DNA of 8,066 bases from Methanomicrobiales archaeon (GTDB lineage: Archaea > Halobacteriota > Methanomicrobia > Methanomicrobiales > Methanoculleaceae), in NCBI GenBank assembly GCA_012510295.1, contig JAAZID010000270.1, positions 1 to 8,066 of the forward strand, in the 5' to 3' direction. The notes under the pieces are model-generated. The model searched no databases and was not told the origin of the DNA. It saw only the letters and a program-made list of their open reading frames with translations. Both the position numbers and the translations under genes were made by a program. Every line of letters begins with the position of its first letter. Positions within the stretch are counted from its first letter, which is position 1. Positions 5,488 to 8,066 of this stretch are shown piece after piece.

Positions 5488-6312
5488 ATGACCCATCAAA
5501 AGACCTATATTCGGGAGATCGCCCGGCGACTCTCTGAGTTCCTTGCAACCGGGAGCGCTGAAGACCTTATAGCCTTGCTGGTTGTGGAGAGCGAGCTTCG
5601 AGGGCCCCGTGGCAACCGGGATCTCGCCCGGGCGTTTGCTGATGTCGTCAGGGAATATGCGGCAGCTGATGCCGGTGATTGTCGGACCCTCTGGAACCTC
5701 TGTACTGAGTTCGCATGCACCTCCCCTGAGGGCGCCCCGGCAGGTGATCCGCGCGAAATTCTCCCCTTCTGTGGAGTCTGCGGCATCGCGGCGATCGGTA
5801 CTATCACAGCCACATTTACCGGGATGGCACTCGCCCGGTTGCAGGATGCCTCCCTCGATCCCCGCCCATGGGTGGGGGAGGGGGTGGCACTCGGGGTCCG
5901 CGACCTCCTCGCCGCCCGGCAGGAAACGACTGTCGCCGGACTGGAGGGGTGGGTTGAGTCCGGGTCGTGGCTCCCCATGCGGGCGGCCGCTGCCGGTATT
6001 GCGGAGTCCGACCTCAACGAGGAGCCGGAACTGGCCGAAGCGGCGCTAAAGCTGCACCGCAAGATCCTGATCCGGATCTACACGGCAGGGGAACGCCAGT
6101 CAGAGGGGTTTATAGCCCTCAAAGGGGCACTCGGGTATACACTCGGCCGGGTCGTCATGGCCCTGCCCGGGATGGGGTTTGAGTACCTCCGCCAGCTCGC
6201 AACCCTCGATGACCATGATGTCAGGTGGATCATCAGGGAGAACCTGGAACGTGATGCCCTCCAGCGTCAGTATCCCGAGACGGTGCGACATCTCCGGGCA
6301 AAACTCGCATAG
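5488..6312 (+). CDS. alpha-helical, HEAT-like repeat protein
   Basis: The 274-residue product is almost entirely predicted helix. Near the middle is WLPMRAAAAGIAES (161-174). The C-terminal DDHDVRWIIRENLERD (241-256) is a form common in HEAT/DNA-alkylation-repair-like solenoids, where such helices line the concave face. I see no AlkD catalytic signature that I could defend and call no enzyme activity. A small CGVCG step (95-99) falls in an uncharged, hydrophobic segment (ILPFCGVCGIAAIGTITATF) that might be a buried helix. It follows the GTPase by 55 bases on the same strand and is probably cotranscribed. The ATG at 5488 is preferred over an upstream TTG at 5422, which would lie inside the GTPase gene; GAGGAT at 5469-5474 is a distant ribosome-binding site. 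Confidence 0.75.
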   Translation: MTHQKTYIREIARRLSEFLATGSAEDLIALLVVESELRGPRGNRDLARAFADVVREYAAADAGDCRTLWNLCTEFACTSPEGAPAGDPREILPFCGVCGIAAIGTITATFTGMALARLQDASLDPRPWVGEGVALGVRDLLAARQETTVAGLEGWVESGSWLPMRAAAAGIAESDLNEEPELAEAALKLHRKILIRIYTAGERQSEGFIALKGALGYTLGRVVMALPGMGFEYLRQLATLDDHDVRWIIRENLERDALQRQYPETVRHLRAKLA

Positions 6313-6390
6313 TTGAGTTGGGGCGTGTTCGCCGCCGGCCGCCACCACCCGGCACTGAACAACGCAGGAGCTACAGGGGGCGTCCGGGTC

Positions 6391-6930
6391 TCATGAAACT
6401 CCCACCACCGGTGCCGATGCGATGTTGAGCGCTGCATTTGCATCGGCATCTCCGGAGTACCCGCATGCGGGACAGGAGAACTTCTTGCCCTTACGGATAC
6501 CGGGTCTGCCGCACTGGCTGCAACACCTGGACGTGAACGCTGGATCCACGTAGGCGATCCTGACCCCGGCGCCCTGTGCCCTCCTCTCGATCAGTTTCTG
6601 GAGGTGATAGAACGAGCCCTCACGCCGGGAGAACGCGAGAGGGGTGCCACGTTTCTTCCGGCCTGTAAACCCTGCGCCTGTGAGATCCTCAAGTTTGATG
6701 CCGCACCAGAGCTGCCGGGCCATCTTCACGATCTCTTTTGCGATCCTCTGGTTCTGGTTGGCGCGGTCGCGGTCCGGGTATCCTGATATATCGCCGAGCA
6801 TCACTACCCCCCCGCTCACCGGGTGCGCGACGACAGCGACGTGGCCGGTGGTGTTGAGGTCGACGCCGATCCAGTCGTCAGGTATCAGACATTCTCTGAA
6901 TACGACATCGTTCTCTCTGTGCCCCTTCAT
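6391..6930 (-). pseudogene. truncated, internally deleted TnpB (IS200/IS605-type) remnant
   Basis: The 179-residue frame carries the C-terminal nuclease half of a TnpB protein. RuvC-I is WIGVDLNTTG (D24), RuvC-II is GIKLEDLTG (E81), the zinc ribbon is CSQC (137-140) with CPAC (153-156), and RuvC-III is in DADANAALNI (161-170). A full TnpB has about 370-430 residues; the N-terminal recognition and wedge domains are missing. Between the first strand and QRIAKEIVKMA, the basic helical stretch usual in relatives is shortened by roughly 25 residues. The frame continues upstream without a start to TGA at 6987. No TnpA gene is present, and I could not place element ends. In full-length form TnpB is an RNA-guided endonuclease; this piece is very unlikely to work. 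Confidence 0.85.
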
Positions 6931-6984
6931 GTAATGGAAGAGACTGGTGGCCGAAAGCCCATATACCCATCGGGACTCTACCGC

Positions 6985-7647
6985 TCAGAGACCGTAACGC
7001 TCCCATGCTTCTTCTACGTGTAGCGCCTGCATACCGAGCTTCCGGGGCGCAAGGACGTCATTTTCGCAGGTATCCCCGATGAAGAGGGCGTCAGGGGGGC
7101 TCAGCCCCATCCTCTGGAGGGCAGCCGCGTATATCCGGGGATCGGGCTTTTTGTACCCGAGGTCCGATGAGAAGATGACGACCTCAAACCGGCCGTAGAG
7201 GTCGAGTGCCCGCACCTCCTGTTCTGAAAAGACCCGCTGCCCGTTCGAGACGATGCCGAGCTTCCCTGCACCGAAGAGATCGAGCAACTTCAGGCTCTTC
7301 CTGATCACCCCGAGTCGCCTGAGAGAGGCCGCCCGGAACGCACGTGCTGCATCAACCCCGAGCTGGTCGAGATCAACATCCCCCATACTGTGTTCGGCAC
7401 AGATGCCGGCAAAGACCTCCTCGACCCGCACCTCGGGGTAGCGCTCTCCGGTCCGGTCAAGCGCCTCCCGCACTCCCTGGAGGTAACCGTCCCGCAGGGA
7501 TTCGGGTGCGATCCTGACTCTCTGGTAGAGGAGCCAGCGGGAGAGGCACCGGTAGGTCCTGATATCACGCTCATCGGTCAGGATATCGATGAGCGTTCCG
7601 TAGCAGTCGAAGAGGACGCCTGCTACATCGGTCCTGCGGCGAGGCAT
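6985..7647 (-). CDS. HAD-superfamily hydrolase (phosphatase-like)
   Basis: All four HAD motifs are present in the 220-residue product. Motif I is FDCYGTL (nucleophile D14, with Tyr16 where many phosphatases have a second Asp), motif II is VSNGQ (S134), motif III is GYKKPDP (K156/K157), and motif IV is FIGDTCENDV (D192, D197). The segment between motifs I and II (about 20-115) forms the usual helical cap. The DxY form of motif I occurs in haloacid-dehalogenase-like members; whether this one cleaves phosphate esters or other bonds is open. The ATG at 7647 lies inside the end of the upstream kinase-like gene and follows a GAGGAGG site there, so the two are translated from one mRNA. A TnpB remnant begins immediately past the stop. 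Confidence 0.88.
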   Translation of the reverse strand: MPRRRTDVAGVLFDCYGTLIDILTDERDIRTYRCLSRWLLYQRVRIAPESLRDGYLQGVREALDRTGERYPEVRVEEVFAGICAEHSMGDVDLDQLGVDAARAFRAASLRRLGVIRKSLKLLDLFGAGKLGIVSNGQRVFSEQEVRALDLYGRFEVVIFSSDLGYKKPDPRIYAAALQRMGLSPPDALFIGDTCENDVLAPRKLGMQALHVEEAWERYGL

Positions 7648-8066
7648 GCCTCCGCCTCCTCAAGCAGCCAGTCGCGTTCGGCCGCCCGCCAGGGCAGCCG
7701 GGCGATCCTGAGGTAACCGAGCGCCATGAAGAACGGAAGGTCGCGGGTATAGTGCCGGAACTCTTCTTCGCCGCTACAGTAATGCCAGAGCAGGTGGCCG
7801 ATGTAGCCCTCGGCCCGGGCGTTCGCCGACGATGCCTTGATCTCTGCGGCGAGGATACCGAGATCGCGGATTGGGTGTGCGTGGTTCCGGGAGCCTTCAA
7901 AGTCGATAGCCCAGATGCCGTTGCCGGCGAGATAGTTTGAGGGTGTGGCATCGCCGTGGATCATGCACCCTTCGTCCTGGTTGATCCTGGTGCTGTGCCA
8001 CCACGCCCCGAGCAGGCGGTTGTACCGCTCCCGCAGGGATCCCGGGAGCTGGTTCTGGTCGAGCAC
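7623..8066 (-). CDS. APH/choline-kinase-fold phosphotransferase, C-terminal part (runs off the right edge)
   Basis: The visible 147 codons contain the catalytic-loop signature CMIHGDATPSNYL (HGD at 37-39 of the visible part, Asn44) and the metal-binding IWAIDFEGS (DFE at 55-57) of the aminoglycoside phosphotransferase / choline kinase family. These enzymes transfer phosphate from ATP to a small hydroxylated molecule. The missing N-terminal lobe lies outside the window, so the GTG at 8066-8064 is not a real start. The C-terminal helices (from about 85, rich in Trp, Arg and Glu) are ordinary for the fold. It overlaps the HAD gene by 25 bases. A kinase-like enzyme with a phosphatase-like partner may act on the same metabolite, which is inference. 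Confidence 0.82.
   Translation of the reverse strand: MLDQNQLPGSLRERYNRLLGAWWHSTRINQDEGCMIHGDATPSNYLAGNGIWAIDFEGSRNHAHPIRDLGILAAEIKASSANARAEGYIGHLLWHYCSGEEEFRHYTRDLPFFMALGYLRIARLPWRAAERDWLLEEAEACLAAGPM

Noticed and set aside
5505..6062. 185-codon minus-strand open frame
   Set aside because: The product is Ser/Arg/Pro-rich low-complexity sequence antisense to the helical-repeat gene, typical of a shadow frame in GC-rich DNA.
6322..6333. GGCG/CGCC hairpin between the converging helical-repeat gene and the TnpB remnant
   Set aside because: The four-base stem is common in GC-rich DNA and no T-run follows, so it is not supported as a terminator or element end.
1..8066. CRISPR arrays, tRNA or rRNA genes
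   Set aside because: No regularly spaced direct repeats, tRNA cloverleaf or conserved rRNA segments were recognised by eye on either strand.

Overview
The window looks like a stretch of a GC-rich methanogenic archaeal chromosome, most plausibly a member of the Methanomicrobiales such as Methanoculleus or a relative. The reasons are TATA-type (box A) promoter elements ahead of several genes, purine-rich Shine-Dalgarno sites mixed with an apparently leaderless gene, COG1237-type metallo-beta-lactamase and Ras-like COG2229 GTPase proteins of the kind common in these archaea, and a TnpB remnant of archaeal type. The taxonomic guess is inference from protein flavour, not from a database search.

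Left part (1-1200). The possible last codons of a gene are followed by a short hairpin and T-run. Next comes a clearly decayed LolD/MacB-type ABC exporter locus. Its ATPase has an in-frame stop near the N-terminus, a Walker A motif shortened by about six residues, and a one-base frameshift inside the LSGGQ signature. The start of a permease follows; it is frameshifted after 12 codons and then lost.

Middle part (1200-6312). This holds a DUF1059-type 58-residue protein; a chagasin-like (I42) protease-inhibitor lipoprotein on the minus strand with a perfect TATA box and probably no leader; a two-gene unit of an unknown 67-residue protein and a 2H phosphoesterase (LigT/2'-5' RNA ligase-like); a COG1237 metallo-beta-lactamase-fold protein, possibly preceded by a 16-codon leader peptide; and a HEAT-repeat protein (minus strand) divergent from a small Ras-like GTPase, which is followed by a second alpha-helical, HEAT-like protein.

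Right part (6313-8066, all minus strand). A phosphotransferase of the aminoglycoside-phosphotransferase/choline-kinase fold enters from beyond the right edge. It overlaps a HAD-family phosphatase by 25 bases, so the two are probably cotranscribed. Directly downstream of the HAD stop, in the same reading frame, lies a truncated and internally deleted TnpB (IS200/IS605-type) remnant.

The most system-like feature is the GTPase flanked by two helical-repeat proteins at 4175-6312. No CRISPR array, rRNA, tRNA or complete insertion sequence was seen.
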